Shown here piece by piece: positions 1 to 8,041 of a stretch of 64,000 nucleotides of DNA. Source of the DNA: Desulfosporosinus cupriresistens (GTDB taxonomy: Bacteria > Bacillota > Desulfitobacteriia > Desulfitobacteriales > Desulfitobacteriaceae); NCBI RefSeq assembly GCF_001707885.1, contig NZ_MASS01000014.1, positions 24,360 through 88,359 on the forward strand, in the 5' to 3' direction. Numbering within the stretch: position 1 is the first letter of the stretch; the number at the start of each line of letters is the position of its first letter. The translations under genes were made by a program, and so were the position numbers. Below the pieces are notes generated by a model, which was not told where the DNA came from, searched no databases, and saw only the letters and a program-made list of their open reading frames with translations.

Positions 1-2306
1 CTCCTAATAAACCCTATAGTAAGTCAGCACGTCTTGTCGGGGATTGTATGGGTCAATTTCACCCTCACGGGGATAGCTCAATTTATGATGCTGTGGTACG
101 AATGGAGCAGGACTGGGCTAGTCGTTATCCGCTCATTGATGGACATGGAAACTTTGGTTCTATTGATGGAGACTCTGCGGCTGCTATGCGTTATACTGAG
201 CTTCGTATGGCGAAAATTGCGTCCTATATGTTGGCTGATATTGATAAGGATACCGTCGATTTTACCCCTAACTATGATGAGAAACAAGATGAACCGACTG
301 TATTACCTGCTAAATTTCCCAATTTGCTTGTTAATGGTTCATCAGGGATTGCAGTAGGAATGGCAACGAATATTCCTCCTCATAATTTAAATGAAGTTAT
401 CGAAGCGACTATTGCCCTACTTGATAACCCAGAGTTATCAATTGATGAATTGATGAACTATGTCAAAGGTCCCGACTTTCCAACTGGTGGAACAATTATG
501 GGTTATGAAGGGATTAGGTCTGCCTATACGACAGGAAGAGGTTCGATTAAAACACGAGCAAAGGCATATATTGAACCTATGGAGAAAACAGGGAAAAATC
601 GAATTGTCGTGACAGAAATCCCCTTTATGGTCAATAAAGCTAGAATGGTTGAGAAAATAGCTGAACTTGTGCGTGATAAAAGACTAGATGGTATTACTGA
701 TTTGAGAGATGAATCAGATCGATCAGGGATGCGTATTGTGATTGAATTAAGGCGTGATGTCAATCCGCAAGTTATTTTGAATCAACTCTATAAACATACT
801 CAGTTAGAAGATACGTTTGGCGTAAATATGCTTGCTTTGGTAAATGGGCAGCCGAGGACTCTTACACTTAAAGATATGATTCATTATTTTATAGAACACC
901 AAAAGAACGTTATTGTTCGGAGAACCCAATTTGAACTTAATAAAGCGGAAGCAGAAGCGCATATTATCGAAGGATTGCGCATTGCACTTGACCATATTGA
1001 TGAGGTTATAGAAACCATTCGTTCTTCCGCTGACGAGGCGACTGCTCGAGAAAATCTTACAATTCGTTTTGGTTTGAGTGAAAAGCAGGCTCAAGCTATA
1101 GTTGATATGAGGTTAAAGCGTTTAACTGGGCTTGAACGAGAAAAATTAGAAAACCAATATCAAGAACTGATGAATACCATTGCCTATTTAAAAGCGGTTC
1201 TTGCCTCGGAAAGTATGGTAATTGGGATAATTAAAACTGAACTGACTGAAATCAATCATAAATTTGGCGACGAACGAAGGACACGCATCACGGTTGATGT
1301 CAGCAAGATGGATATAGAAGATCTCATTGCTGTAGAAGACGTAGTAGTAACAGTAACCCATTATGGGTATATTAAGCGATTGCCTCTGAATACTTATAAG
1401 AGTCAGAACAGAGGGGGCAAAGGTGTCCACGGGATGGCTACAAAAGAACTAGATTTTGTGGAACATCTTTTTACGACAACAACGCATCATCATATTCTAT
1501 TCTTTACATCTCAGGGTAAAGTGTACCGTTTAAAGGCTCATGAAATTCCAGAGGCTAGTAGAATTGGCAAAGGAACTGCGGTTATAAATCTTCTGAATTT
1601 AAGCCAGCATGAGATGATTACGGCAGTCATGGCGATAAAAGAATATAGTTCCGATTATTTTCTAATTACCGCTACGAAAAAGGGTATAATGAAGAAGACT
1701 GCTCTGAAAGAGTACGATTCATCACGGCGTGATGGACTAATTGCTTTAACCCTTGATGAAGGTGATGAACTTATTGGTGTTAAACTAACCCAGGGGTTAG
1801 ATGATATTCTTCTTGCTACACGAAATGGAATAGCGATTCGCTTTGCGGAATCTGACGTACGATACATGGGACGTACAGCCCGAGGGGTAAAAGGGATTAC
1901 ACTTGATGAAAACGACGTGGTTGTCGGTATGGATGTAATCGGCGATGAAGGCGAGCTCTTGACCATGAGTGAAAACGGGTTTGCTAAACGTACCTATCTC
2001 AATGAATTCCGTGTTCAAGGACGTGGAGGCAAGGGAATCATTGGTATGAAATTGAATGAGAAGACAGGTTCATTGGTTGGAATCAAGGTTGTTCAAGTAG
2101 AAGATGAATTGATGGTCATTACGAATAACGGTATTATGCTCCGGATTCAGGTTTCAAGTATCTCTAATCAAGGTCGTTCCGCACAAGGGGTGTTGGCCAT
2201 GAGAACCGGCACAAGTACTGTTGTAGCGATGGCCAAGGTTTTGATGAAAGATGAAGAAGAAATTGATGAGACCGAAGATCTGGATGGCTCTGAAGAAGAG
2301 GATTAA
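1..2306 (+). CDS. gyrA: DNA gyrase subunit A (5'-truncated by window edge)
   Basis: Catalytic A subunit of the type II topoisomerase that introduces negative supercoils, partner of GyrB. The reading frame is open from base 3 and runs off the left edge; by alignment to E. coli GyrA about 58 N-terminal residues are missing, leaving 767. Visible are the quinolone-region motif [10 protein letters not shown], the active-site tyrosine in AAMRYTE (codon at 192-194), and C-terminal beta-pinwheel blades including the GyrA-box-like QNRGGKG near 1410. The GyrA box and acidic tail ([17 protein letters not shown]) favour GyrA over ParC. The quinolone-contact positions carry the sensitive residues Ser (E. 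coli 83) and Asp (E. coli 87). Confidence 0.97.
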   Translation, partial: PNKPYSKSARLVGDCMGQFHPHGDSSIYDAVVRMEQDWASRYPLIDGHGNFGSIDGDSAAAMRYTELRMAKIASYMLADIDKDTVDFTPNYDEKQDEPTVLPAKFPNLLVNGSSGIAVGMATNIPPHNLNEVIEATIALLDNPELSIDELMNYVKGPDFPTGGTIMGYEGIRSAYTTGRGSIKTRAKAYIEPMEKTGKNRIVVTEIPFMVNKARMVEKIAELVRDKRLDGITDLRDESDRSGMRIVIELRRDVNPQVILNQLYKHTQLEDTFGVNMLALVNGQPRTLTLKDMIHYFIEHQKNVIVRRTQFELNKAEAEAHIIEGLRIALDHIDEVIETIRSSADEATARENLTIRFGLSEKQAQAIVDMRLKRLTGLEREKLENQYQELMNTIAYLKAVLASESMVIGIIKTELTEINHKFGDERRTRITVDVSKMDIEDLIAVEDVVVTVTHYGYIKRLPLNTYKSQNRGGKGVHGMATKELDFVEHLFTTTTHHHILFFTSQGKVYRLKAHEIPEASRIGKGTAVINLLNLSQHEMITAVMAIKEYSSDYFLITATKKGIMKKTALKEYDSSRRDGLIALTLDEGDELIGVKLTQGLDDILLATRNGIAIRFAESDVRYMGRTARGVKGITLDENDVVVGMDVIGDEGELLTMSENGFAKRTYLNEFRVQGRGGKGIIGMKLNEKTGSLVGIKVVQVEDELMVITNNGIMLRIQVSSISNQGRSAQGVLAMRTGTSTVVAMAKVLMKDEEEIDETEDLDGSEEED

Positions 2307-2307
2307 A

Positions 2308-2336
2308 TTGACAAAATTCGAGCTAAGTGTTACCAT
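2308..2336 (+). promoter_or_regulatory. Putative sigma-A promoter for pdxST
   Basis: TTGACA at 2308-2313, a 17-base spacer and TACCAT at 2331-2336. It begins two bases after the gyrA stop and would give a leader of about 137 bases before pdxS. A second TTGACA at 2389 lacks a well-spaced -10. Predicted by eye only. Confidence 0.45.
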
Positions 2337-2479
2337 GTCGAAGGTAAGAACCAGACATTGACTGATAAAATAATGGTACAGGCATAAGTTGACATATTCT
2401 CCCTAAAAAGCAAACCATACTTAAGATGAAGTTTAAGTTACAATAATCTTAACTGTTTTAAAATAAGGAGGAAATAAAA

Positions 2480-3364
2480 TTGACTGATATTAGTTCTTTG
2501 AAGGTCAAAACAGGGCTCGCAGAAATGCTAAAAGGTGGCGTCATCATGGATGTGACGACTCCTGAACAAGCTATTATAGCAGAAGAGGCTGGAGCATGTG
2601 CCGTAATGGCTTTAGAGCGTGTCCCTTCGGATATTCGAGCTGAAGGTGGAGTAGCCCGCATGGCAGATCCTTCAATCATACAAAGTATCATGGCAGTGGT
2701 TACTATTCCTGTCATGGCGAAAGCACGCATAGGGCATTTTGTAGAAGCCCAAATTTTAGAAGCATTAGGTGCTGATTACATTGATGAATCTGAAGTATTA
2801 ACACCTGCAGATGATGCTTATCATATTAATAAGCATGACTTCAAAGTGCCCTTTGTTTGTGGGTGTCGTAATCTAGGAGAAGCCTTGCGTCGAATTGGAG
2901 AAGGGGCTGCAATGATTCGTACTAAAGGAGAACCTGGAACTGGTAATGTTATTGAAGCTGTTCGACATATGCGTACAGTTATGACCGATATACGTTCGTT
3001 AACCTTAATGCCAAAAGAAGAACTGATGACAGCTGCCAAAAATATGGGCGCGCCTTATGAATTGGTTTTATATGTCGCTGAACACGGAAAATTACCAGTT
3101 GTTAACTTTGCTGCAGGTGGTATTGCTACGCCAGCTGATGCCGCACTGATGATGCACCTTGGAGTAGATGGTATTTTTGTTGGTTCTGGAATCTTTAAGT
3201 CCGGTGATCCTAAAGCACGTGCTAAGGCAATTGTCTTAGCAACAACACACTATAAGGATGCAAAACTTCTTGCAGAAATTTCTAAAGATTTAGGACAGCC
3301 CATGTCAGGAATTGAAATTTCTACTTTGGCTGATTCTCAGCGTATGCAAGAACGGGGTTGGTAA
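2480..3364 (+). CDS. pdxS: Pyridoxal 5'-phosphate synthase lyase subunit PdxS
   Basis: PdxS makes PLP from ribose 5-phosphate (or ribulose 5-phosphate), glyceraldehyde 3-phosphate and ammonia supplied by PdxT, in a 12+12 complex. The 294-residue product has normal length and shows the family's (beta/alpha)8 barrel signatures: [20 protein letters not shown] near the N-terminus, the lysine of [20 protein letters not shown], and [19 protein letters not shown] with GSGIFKS in the phosphate site. The start is TTG with a strong AGGAGG 7-12 bases upstream. pdxT follows directly, as in most Gram-positives. Confidence 0.97.
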   Translation: MTDISSLKVKTGLAEMLKGGVIMDVTTPEQAIIAEEAGACAVMALERVPSDIRAEGGVARMADPSIIQSIMAVVTIPVMAKARIGHFVEAQILEALGADYIDESEVLTPADDAYHINKHDFKVPFVCGCRNLGEALRRIGEGAAMIRTKGEPGTGNVIEAVRHMRTVMTDIRSLTLMPKEELMTAAKNMGAPYELVLYVAEHGKLPVVNFAAGGIATPADAALMMHLGVDGIFVGSGIFKSGDPKARAKAIVLATTHYKDAKLLAEISKDLGQPMSGIEISTLADSQRMQERGW

Positions 3365-3366
3365 AA

Positions 3367-3954
3367 ATGAAAAAGTGTGTTGGCGTTTTGGCGCTGCAAG
3401 GCGCTTTCCGCGAGCACCGGCAGGTTTTAGAGCAATTGGGTTGTGATGTTGTTGAAATACGAAAAACAAGCGATCTTGAAGGAATTCATGGACTGATTAT
3501 TCCAGGTGGGGAAAGTACGACTATTGGTAAACTGTTAATGATCGATGAACTAGGTGAAAAGATCAAGGAGCTTGGCGCTAAGGATTTACCTATTTTTGGG
3601 ACATGCGCAGGCATGATCCTCCTTAGTAAAACTATTATTAACAGTGATCAATATTCATTGAACCTTATGGATACCGTTGTAGAACGAAATGCGTTTGGTA
3701 GGCAAGTAGCAAGCTTTGAAACCGATCTTTTTGTTCCTGCCATGGGCTCTAGTTCTTTACGGGCAGTATTTATTCGAGCTCCTTATCTGCAGGAAGTAGC
3801 ACCAAATGTGGGTATTTTGGCGGAGTATGAGGGCAAGATAGTTTTTGCCCGACAGGGAAATCTATTAGCGAGTGCTTTTCATCCAGAACTTACCCCAGAC
3901 CAAAGGGTTCATAAATACTTTTTGGACATGATTGATGAACATTGGACGAAGTAA
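3367..3954 (+). CDS. pdxT: Pyridoxal 5'-phosphate synthase glutaminase subunit PdxT
   Basis: Class I glutaminase that feeds ammonia to PdxS. Motifs seen: GVLALQGAFREH at the N-terminus, the PGGEST oxyanion-region motif, the nucleophile cysteine in FGTCAGMILL, and the His-Glu pair in AFHPEL near the C-terminus. The ATG at 3367 is preferred because GGGG at 3354-3357 is well placed; a TTG at 3358 overlapping the pdxS stop is possible. Two bases separate it from pdxS, so the pair is almost certainly one transcript. Length, about 195 residues, is typical. Confidence 0.96.
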   Translation: MKKCVGVLALQGAFREHRQVLEQLGCDVVEIRKTSDLEGIHGLIIPGGESTTIGKLLMIDELGEKIKELGAKDLPIFGTCAGMILLSKTIINSDQYSLNLMDTVVERNAFGRQVASFETDLFVPAMGSSSLRAVFIRAPYLQEVAPNVGILAEYEGKIVFARQGNLLASAFHPELTPDQRVHKYFLDMIDEHWTK

Positions 3955-3975
3955 AAACGTTTTATAACTGCATCT

Positions 3976-4230
3976 AAGTTCAACTAAGACTACGCTAGCG
4001 CCCGTGGGTCCTTTCTGGCCGTCACGTCGCCTTGCCATCACGACACCTAGCCATCCTGCAAGAAGGCTAATACGTGCGAAGACAGTGTCTTCGGGCGGTG
4101 TTTTTATACCTTGAACAACTTTGTTTGAGTCTTGGCGGCGCTCTAAATCGGATGTCCTGTCAAGTCATGGCTTCAGGGACACTCGGCCATCCTTGGCCAG
4201 CGCTTTGGCGCTAGCCAAGTTTTTTTTATA
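3976..4230 (+). repeat. Modular dispersed repeat, copy 1
   Basis: Fills much of the 473-base gap between pdxT and serS. The left end AAGTTCAACTAAG resembles those at 4275, 13036 and 47161. A core with GCCATCCTGCAAGAAGGC at 4050 recurs almost unchanged near 47219 and 63720. A second module with CAGGGACACTCGGCCATCC (about 4175) recurs near 47304 and 63666. The right end is a short stem TTGGC-GCTA-GCCAA followed by a T-run and TATACT. No coding potential is seen. Confidence 0.75.
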
Positions 4231-4237
4231 CTAATCC

Positions 4238-4265
4238 GAAAGTAAACTTTTCGTTCGATACTTTC
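4238..4265. repeat. Short inverted repeat GAAAGTA/TACTTTC
   Basis: Arms at 4238-4244 and 4259-4265 enclose a 14-base loop. A longer version (GAAAGTATA/TATACTTTC) sits at 47125-47153, again just to the left of a modular repeat, which suggests it is an associated module. Confidence 0.55.
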
Positions 4266-4274
4266 AGGAAACAG

Positions 4275-4405
4275 AAGTACAACTAAGGCTGCCGCCTTTG
4301 CTAAAGCTTGCAAGAAGGTTAACACGTGTGAAGACAGGTGTCTGCAAGAAGGCTAATACGTGCGAAGACATTGTTTCGCGCGGGCGCCAGCCGAGTTTTC
4401 TCTAT
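4275..4405 (+). repeat. Modular dispersed repeat, copy 2 (with internal tandem duplication)
   Basis: Left end AAGTACAACTAAGG, then two diverged tandem copies of the TGCAAGAAGGCTAATACGTG core (about 4310 and 4343), then the right end GCCAGCCGAGTTTTC. It ends about 20 bases before the serS start, so it forms the immediate upstream region of that gene. Confidence 0.65.
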
Positions 4406-4427
4406 TGGCATGGGAGGTTTTTTTAAC

Positions 4428-5693
4428 ATGTTGGATCTTAAGTTTGTTCGTAACAACCCTGAAGTGGTTAAGGAAGCTTTGGAAAAGCGTCACGTATCAA
4501 TTAGTTTAGACCACTTCTTAAGACAAGAAGAAGATAGACGCAAATTGCTTTTTGAAGTTGAGACTTTAAAAGCCCGTCGCAATACAGTCTCTGAAGAAGT
4601 TGGGCGCTTGAAAAGGACCGGGGAAAATGCGGAAAGTCTTGTTTTAGAAATGCGTGAGGTAGGTCAAACTATTAAAGATTTGGAACTAAAATCAGCAGAC
4701 ATTGTGCAAGAGATGGAAAGAGTGCTCTATGAGATTCCGAACATCCCTCATGCTTCGGTACCAATTGGTCCAGACGAAAACTCTAATGTTCAAGTTCGTT
4801 CATGGGGAACTCCTCGCCATTTTGAATTCGAGCCAAAAGCTCATTATGAGATCGGCGAAAAATTGGATGTTTTAGATTTCGTCAGAGCAGCTAAAGTCAC
4901 AGGTGCACGCTTTACCTTTTATAAAGGTTTAGGTGCTAAGCTTGAACGTTCCCTTATATCGTTTATGCTTGATCGACACACCTCAAAGGGATATACAGAA
5001 ATACTTCCACCATACTTGGTTAATCGCACTTCAATGATTGGTACAGGTCAACTTCCAAAATTTGAGGACGACGCATTTAAAGTTGCCGGGACAGAGTATT
5101 TCTTGATTCCTACGGCAGAAGTGCCTGTCACAAACCTATATCGTGAAGAAATCTTAGACGGAAGTCAATTGCCGATTCATCACTGTGCCTATAGTTCATG
5201 TTTTCGTTCTGAGGCTGGTTCTGCAGGACGGGATACCAGAGGATTGATTCGCCAACACCAATTTAATAAAGTAGAGCTAGTTAAGTTCTGTTTACCTGAG
5301 AATTCCTATGAAGAACTTGAATTGTTGACTAGAGATGCTGAAAGTATTCTTCAAGAATTAGAACTTCCTTATCGTGTTATGGCGTTATCAACAGGTGATC
5401 TCGGGTTTACTTCGGCGAAGACATATGATTTGGAAGTGTGGCTACCGAGCTTCAATACCTATAGAGAAATCTCTTCTTGTAGTAACTTTGAAGATTTCCA
5501 AGCTCGTCGCGCTAACATCCGTTTTAGAAGAGGTCCTAAAGATAAACCAGAGTATCCGCATACTTTAAATGGCAGCGGATTAGCCATTGGGCGTACAGTT
5601 GCTGCTATTATGGAGAACTACCAGGATGATGATGGTAAGGTGCGTGTTCCTAAAGCACTACGGCCTTATATGGGCGTTGAATATATTGGATAA
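4428..5693 (+). CDS. serS: Seryl-tRNA synthetase
   Basis: Class II aminoacyl-tRNA synthetase that charges tRNA-Ser; also used on tRNA-Sec where present. The N-terminal two-helix coiled-coil arm (about residues 1-110) begins [12 protein letters not shown]. The catalytic core has motif 2 ([20 protein letters not shown]) and motif 3 ([20 protein letters not shown]). The ATG at 4428 is preceded by GGGAGG; upstream in-frame starts fall inside a repeat and are rejected. The product is 421 residues, normal for the family. No T-box leader is visible upstream. Three serine tRNA genes lie within 8.6 kb downstream. Confidence 0.97.
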   Translation: MLDLKFVRNNPEVVKEALEKRHVSISLDHFLRQEEDRRKLLFEVETLKARRNTVSEEVGRLKRTGENAESLVLEMREVGQTIKDLELKSADIVQEMERVLYEIPNIPHASVPIGPDENSNVQVRSWGTPRHFEFEPKAHYEIGEKLDVLDFVRAAKVTGARFTFYKGLGAKLERSLISFMLDRHTSKGYTEILPPYLVNRTSMIGTGQLPKFEDDAFKVAGTEYFLIPTAEVPVTNLYREEILDGSQLPIHHCAYSSCFRSEAGSAGRDTRGLIRQHQFNKVELVKFCLPENSYEELELLTRDAESILQELELPYRVMALSTGDLGFTSAKTYDLEVWLPSFNTYREISSCSNFEDFQARRANIRFRRGPKDKPEYPHTLNGSGLAIGRTVAAIMENYQDDDGKVRVPKALRPYMGVEYIG

Positions 5694-5746
5694 TGGGTTG
5701 GATGATTTACCCATTTGATAAATACAGTGATGTACCAGAAACTTAG

Positions 5747-5775
5747 TTGTATTTATCTAATATATATGATATACT
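5747..5775 (+). promoter_or_regulatory. Promoter of the tRNA-Ser(UGA) cluster
   Basis: TTGTAT at 5747-5752, a 17-base spacer and TATACT at 5770-5775, placing the start of transcription about 14 bases before the tRNA. Likely drives the following tRNAs. Confidence 0.6.
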
Positions 5776-5795
5776 AATTTTCGGTTGTTTAACTT

Positions 5796-5885
5796 GGAGG
5801 GGTGTCCGAGCGGTTTAAGGAGCCGGTCTTGAAAACCGGTGACTTCGTAAGGGGTCCGTGGGTTCGAATCCCACCCCCTCCGCCA
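5796..5885 (+). tRNA. tRNA-Ser (anticodon UGA)
   Basis: Class II tRNA with long variable arm. Acceptor GGAGGGG pairs with CCCCTCC, anticodon stem CCGGT/ACCGG encloses loop CTTGAAA with anticodon TGA at 5830-5832, T-arm GTGGG-TTCGAAT-CCCAC, discriminator G and encoded CCA. Confidence 0.97.
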
Positions 5886-5923
5886 ATTTCGAAAATCGAT
5901 GTTCGAAGCTCGGTGTTCGAGTC
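5886..5923. repeat. TCGAA-rich repeat between tRNAs
   Basis: Several copies of TTCGA-type words spaced by a few bases (TTTCGAAAATCGATGTTCGA and continuing). Related tracts occur near 6050, 45744 and 58220-58310. Confidence 0.4.
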
Positions 5924-5955
5924 AATGTGCTTCCTATGGATTTTTAACTATTTTT

Positions 5956-6032
5956 GCGCTTGTAGTTCAGCTGGATAGAGCGTCAGACTTCGAATCTGAA
6001 TGTCGGGGGTTCGAATCCCTCCGAGCGCACCA
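5956..6032 (+). tRNA. tRNA-Arg (anticodon UCG)
   Basis: Cloverleaf with acceptor GCGCTTG/CGAGCGC, D-arm GTTC..GAGC, anticodon stem TCAGA/TCTGA around CTTCGAA (anticodon TCG at 5990-5992), T-arm GGGGG-TTCGAAT-CCCTC and encoded CCA. Arg(UCG) follows from the anticodon. Confidence 0.95.
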
Positions 6033-6046
6033 TTTAATCAATGTTA

Positions 6047-6077
6047 TGTGCGATATTCGAGGATCGAAAATCGCACA
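6047..6077. repeat. Palindromic TCGAA-type hairpin
   Basis: TGTGCGAT at 6047-6054 pairs with ATCGCACA at 6070-6077, with TTCG/CGAA extending the stem across one mismatch. It lies 14 bases past tRNA-Arg(UCG) and may stop or process the transcript, although no T-run follows. Confidence 0.5.
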
Positions 6078-6153
6078 TTTAGCGACTTGTAGGCGATTTT
6101 TACCTACCTTACCTCAGATGATTATCTAAATTAATTTTCTTTGACAATCACAA

Positions 6154-6232
6154 GGCCTCGTAGCTCAGGCGGATAGAGCGGGGGTTTCCTAAACCCTGTC
6201 TTGCGGAGGTTCGACTCCTCCCGGGGTCACCA
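6154..6232 (+). tRNA. tRNA-Arg (anticodon CCU)
   Basis: Acceptor GGCCTCG/CGGGGTC contains G-U pairs; D-arm GCTC..GAGC; anticodon stem GGGGT/ACCCT with loop TTCCTAA (anticodon CCT at 6188-6190); T-arm GGAGG-TTCGACT-CCTCC; encoded CCA. It ends 14 bases before the tadA start. Confidence 0.94.
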
Positions 6233-6246
6233 AAATCGAGGTATAT

Positions 6247-6693
6247 ATGTTTCATCAAGATTGGATGCATCTTGCACTCGTGCAAGCTCAGATGGCTTTT
6301 GAACAAGGAGAAGTTCCGATCGGAGCAATTATTGTTCATGATGGTCAAGTAATCGCCGCAGCTCATAACGAAAAGGAGCAGAGAAACGATCCAACAGCTC
6401 ATGCTGAGGTCTTAGTGATTCAACGAGCGACTGAAGTATTAGGGAGTTGGCGTTTATCCGATGCTGTCTTATATGTAACGTTAGAACCTTGTCCGATGTG
6501 TGCTGGAGCAATCCTACAGTCCCGTTTAAAGCAACTTGTTTATGGCGCGATGGATCTAAAAGGCGGAGCTACAGGTTCAGTAATGAATGTATTGGACTAC
6601 AAGCTATGGAACCACCGCGTAGATATTGTCGCAGGTGTTCTGGAAGAAGAATGTGTTGATATCTTAAGAATGTTTTTCAGGAAATTGCGTTGA
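6247..6693 (+). CDS. tadA: tRNA-specific adenosine deaminase TadA
   Basis: Zinc deaminase that converts A34 to inosine in tRNA-Arg(ACG). The 148-residue product has the full cytidine/deoxycytidylate deaminase signature: His52-Ala-Glu54 (THAE-type, here AHAEV) and Pro-Cys82-Pro-Met-Cys85. Normal length. The ATG is preceded by GAGGT. It is embedded among tRNA-Ser and tRNA-Arg genes, and this position (yaaJ before SRP RNA and dnaX) matches B. subtilis. The ACG target tRNA is not in the window. Confidence 0.96.
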   Translation: MFHQDWMHLALVQAQMAFEQGEVPIGAIIVHDGQVIAAAHNEKEQRNDPTAHAEVLVIQRATEVLGSWRLSDAVLYVTLEPCPMCAGAILQSRLKQLVYGAMDLKGGATGSVMNVLDYKLWNHRVDIVAGVLEEECVDILRMFFRKLR

Positions 6694-6710
6694 ATCAGTT
6701 ATCGGAGCAT

Positions 6711-6740
6711 GAAGGCTAGGCGTAAGCCAAGTTTTCTATA
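6711..6740 (+). repeat. Modular repeat right end (short copy)
   Basis: GAAGGCTAGGCGTAAGCC then AAGTTTTCTATATA, ending three bases before tRNA-Ser(CGA). Matches the right ends near 4223, 13080, 40170 and 47350. Confidence 0.5.
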
Positions 6741-6743
6741 TAT

Positions 6744-6836
6744 GGAGAGATGGTTGAGTTGGTCGAAGGCGCTCGACTCGAAATCGAGTAGGGCCTGTGA
6801 GGGCTCTCGTGGGTTCGAATCCCACTCTCTCCGCCA
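6744..6836 (+). tRNA. tRNA-Ser (anticodon CGA)
   Basis: Class II tRNA. Acceptor GGAGAGA/TCTCTCC, anticodon stem CTCGA/TCGAG with loop CTCGAAA (anticodon CGA at 6779-6781), long variable arm, T-arm GTGGG-TTCGAAT-CCCAC, encoded CCA. Confidence 0.97.
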
Positions 6837-6849
6837 ATTACATAGAAAT

Positions 6850-6887
6850 AAAGGGTCTTTGTGGATTTACGCAAAGATCCTTTTATT
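6850..6887 (+). terminator. Intrinsic terminator after tRNA-Ser(CGA)
   Basis: Stem AAAGGGTCTTTG / CAAAGATCCTTT (one G-U pair) with a 10-base loop, followed by TTTATTATT. Confidence 0.75.
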
Positions 6888-6990
6888 ATTAAGATCATTT
6901 CCATTACATAAAATAATTTCCAGAGTAGAAAACGTAATGGCCGGGTAAATAAAGATAGTAATAATGAAAATTGGAAGGAGGTCGTCAGTA

Positions 6991-7643
6991 ATGGGTTTTA
7001 CAAAATATATTATTATAAGTAAATTGTCGGGAATTAGAAATATATGGAGTGTAGTTAATCGAGGAATTAAACTAAAGGATTCCTTGATAATAAGTCTTTT
7101 AGGGGGTCTAATAGGCACAATAGCAATGGATATATCTAATCTCTTACTATGGAGAACCAATAAGACTGATATGCTTTATGGACATCTTTCAGGTTCCATA
7201 ATTATGAGGGGCTTCAGAACGAACCGCACAGAGAATTTTGCGCTTGGACAGATTCTACACATGGTTACAGGTGCGGCACTTGGGATACCGATCTATCAAA
7301 TGCTCAAACGCACAGGAAAAGATCACCATATTATTAAGGGCGCCTTTGCCGGCACGATGGCTTGGGGCATTTTATATAATTTTGGTCAACGGGCCAAACT
7401 TTTTTCAAGTAAACCACATATGACAAGAAGTCACTTTAGTGTGCCTTGTGGCATAATATTCTCTATGGCATAACTACTGCTCAAGCAGTCGTTTCGTTGT
7501 CTGATTCATCATTGTTAACTCAAAATGTTCAAATAGCTCAAGACCAGAATACATCCCAAGATCAATTAGATACTTCATGGGCTAATGCTAATATTTCAGA
7601 TCAAAATACGAATGACTATTCAAATCCTGTAATACAACATTAA
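6991..7643 (+). pseudogene. Frameshifted membrane protein gene, function unknown
   Basis: Two overlapping frames look like one gene. The first (ATG 6991 after GGAAGGAGG, to 7473) has hydrophobic segments SLIISLLGGLIGTIAMD and HMVTGAALGIPIYQML. It loses frame at about 7440. The second frame continues as LWHNILYGITTAQAVVSLSDSS to 7643. At the junction AGTGTGCC appears where AGTGCC would give a continuous HFSALWHN, so a duplicated GT dinucleotide explains the break. The intact product would be about 217 residues with an Asn/Gln/Asp-rich tail. I do not recognise a function; a sequencing error is an alternative. Confidence 0.6.
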
Positions 7644-7701
7644 TGGAAACTATTAATTCAGTGAAATTCCTTGGTGGGAGGAGAATAACATATAATAAGG
7701 G

Positions 7702-7733
7702 GGTCTTCGCCAAGGCGAAGGCCTTTCTTTTAT
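7702..7733 (+). terminator. Strong hairpin terminator
   Basis: GGTCTTCGCC-AA-GGCGAAGGCC then TTTCTTTTAT. It ends the frameshifted gene. The remaining stretch to 8041 is AT-rich and I see no gene in it. Confidence 0.75.
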
Positions 7734-8041
7734 ATTAAAATTTTGTGAGAGTAAAAGAAGTAAAGGTACTGGTGATGCTCACGATTAGCAGTCAAAATAT
7801 AAAAATATAGGTTAAAATTTAAAGTGGTTAATAAGAGAAAACTTGTTCTTCTTTTAGGAGTTGCTATCTTAAATTACATAAATTGATATGAACTAATGTT
7901 TGCAATGTAATCTTTGACATATGAAGCTAAGTTATTACAAATTATCATTGAAAAATTATTGTTATACGACAAATTTCTGCCAGTAGTGGAGGTACAATTG
8001 AAATAGTTAACTTATATTAATTGTTAAAGGGAGGCTTGTAT

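Noticed and set aside
1..2306. ParC instead of GyrA
   Set aside because: The GyrA-box-like QNRGGKG, the acidic tail and the neighbouring order support GyrA.
2389..2421. Second TTGACA...CATACT promoter for pdxS
   Set aside because: Spacer of 21 bases is too long for sigma-A.
2307..2479. rRNA operon expected after gyrA by synteny
   Set aside because: The gap is only 173 bases and has no rRNA sequence; the same is true after bofA.
3976..4405. Insertion sequence upstream of serS
   Set aside because: Repeats are non-coding and under 300 bases, with no transposase frame or clear target duplication; annotated as modular repeats.
5899..6402. Open frames over the tRNA-Arg genes on both strands
   Set aside because: They cover complete cloverleaf tRNAs and the start of tadA, with no protein-like features.
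6716..6948. Open frames over tRNA-Ser(CGA)
   Set aside because: The region folds as a class II tRNA; frames are chance.
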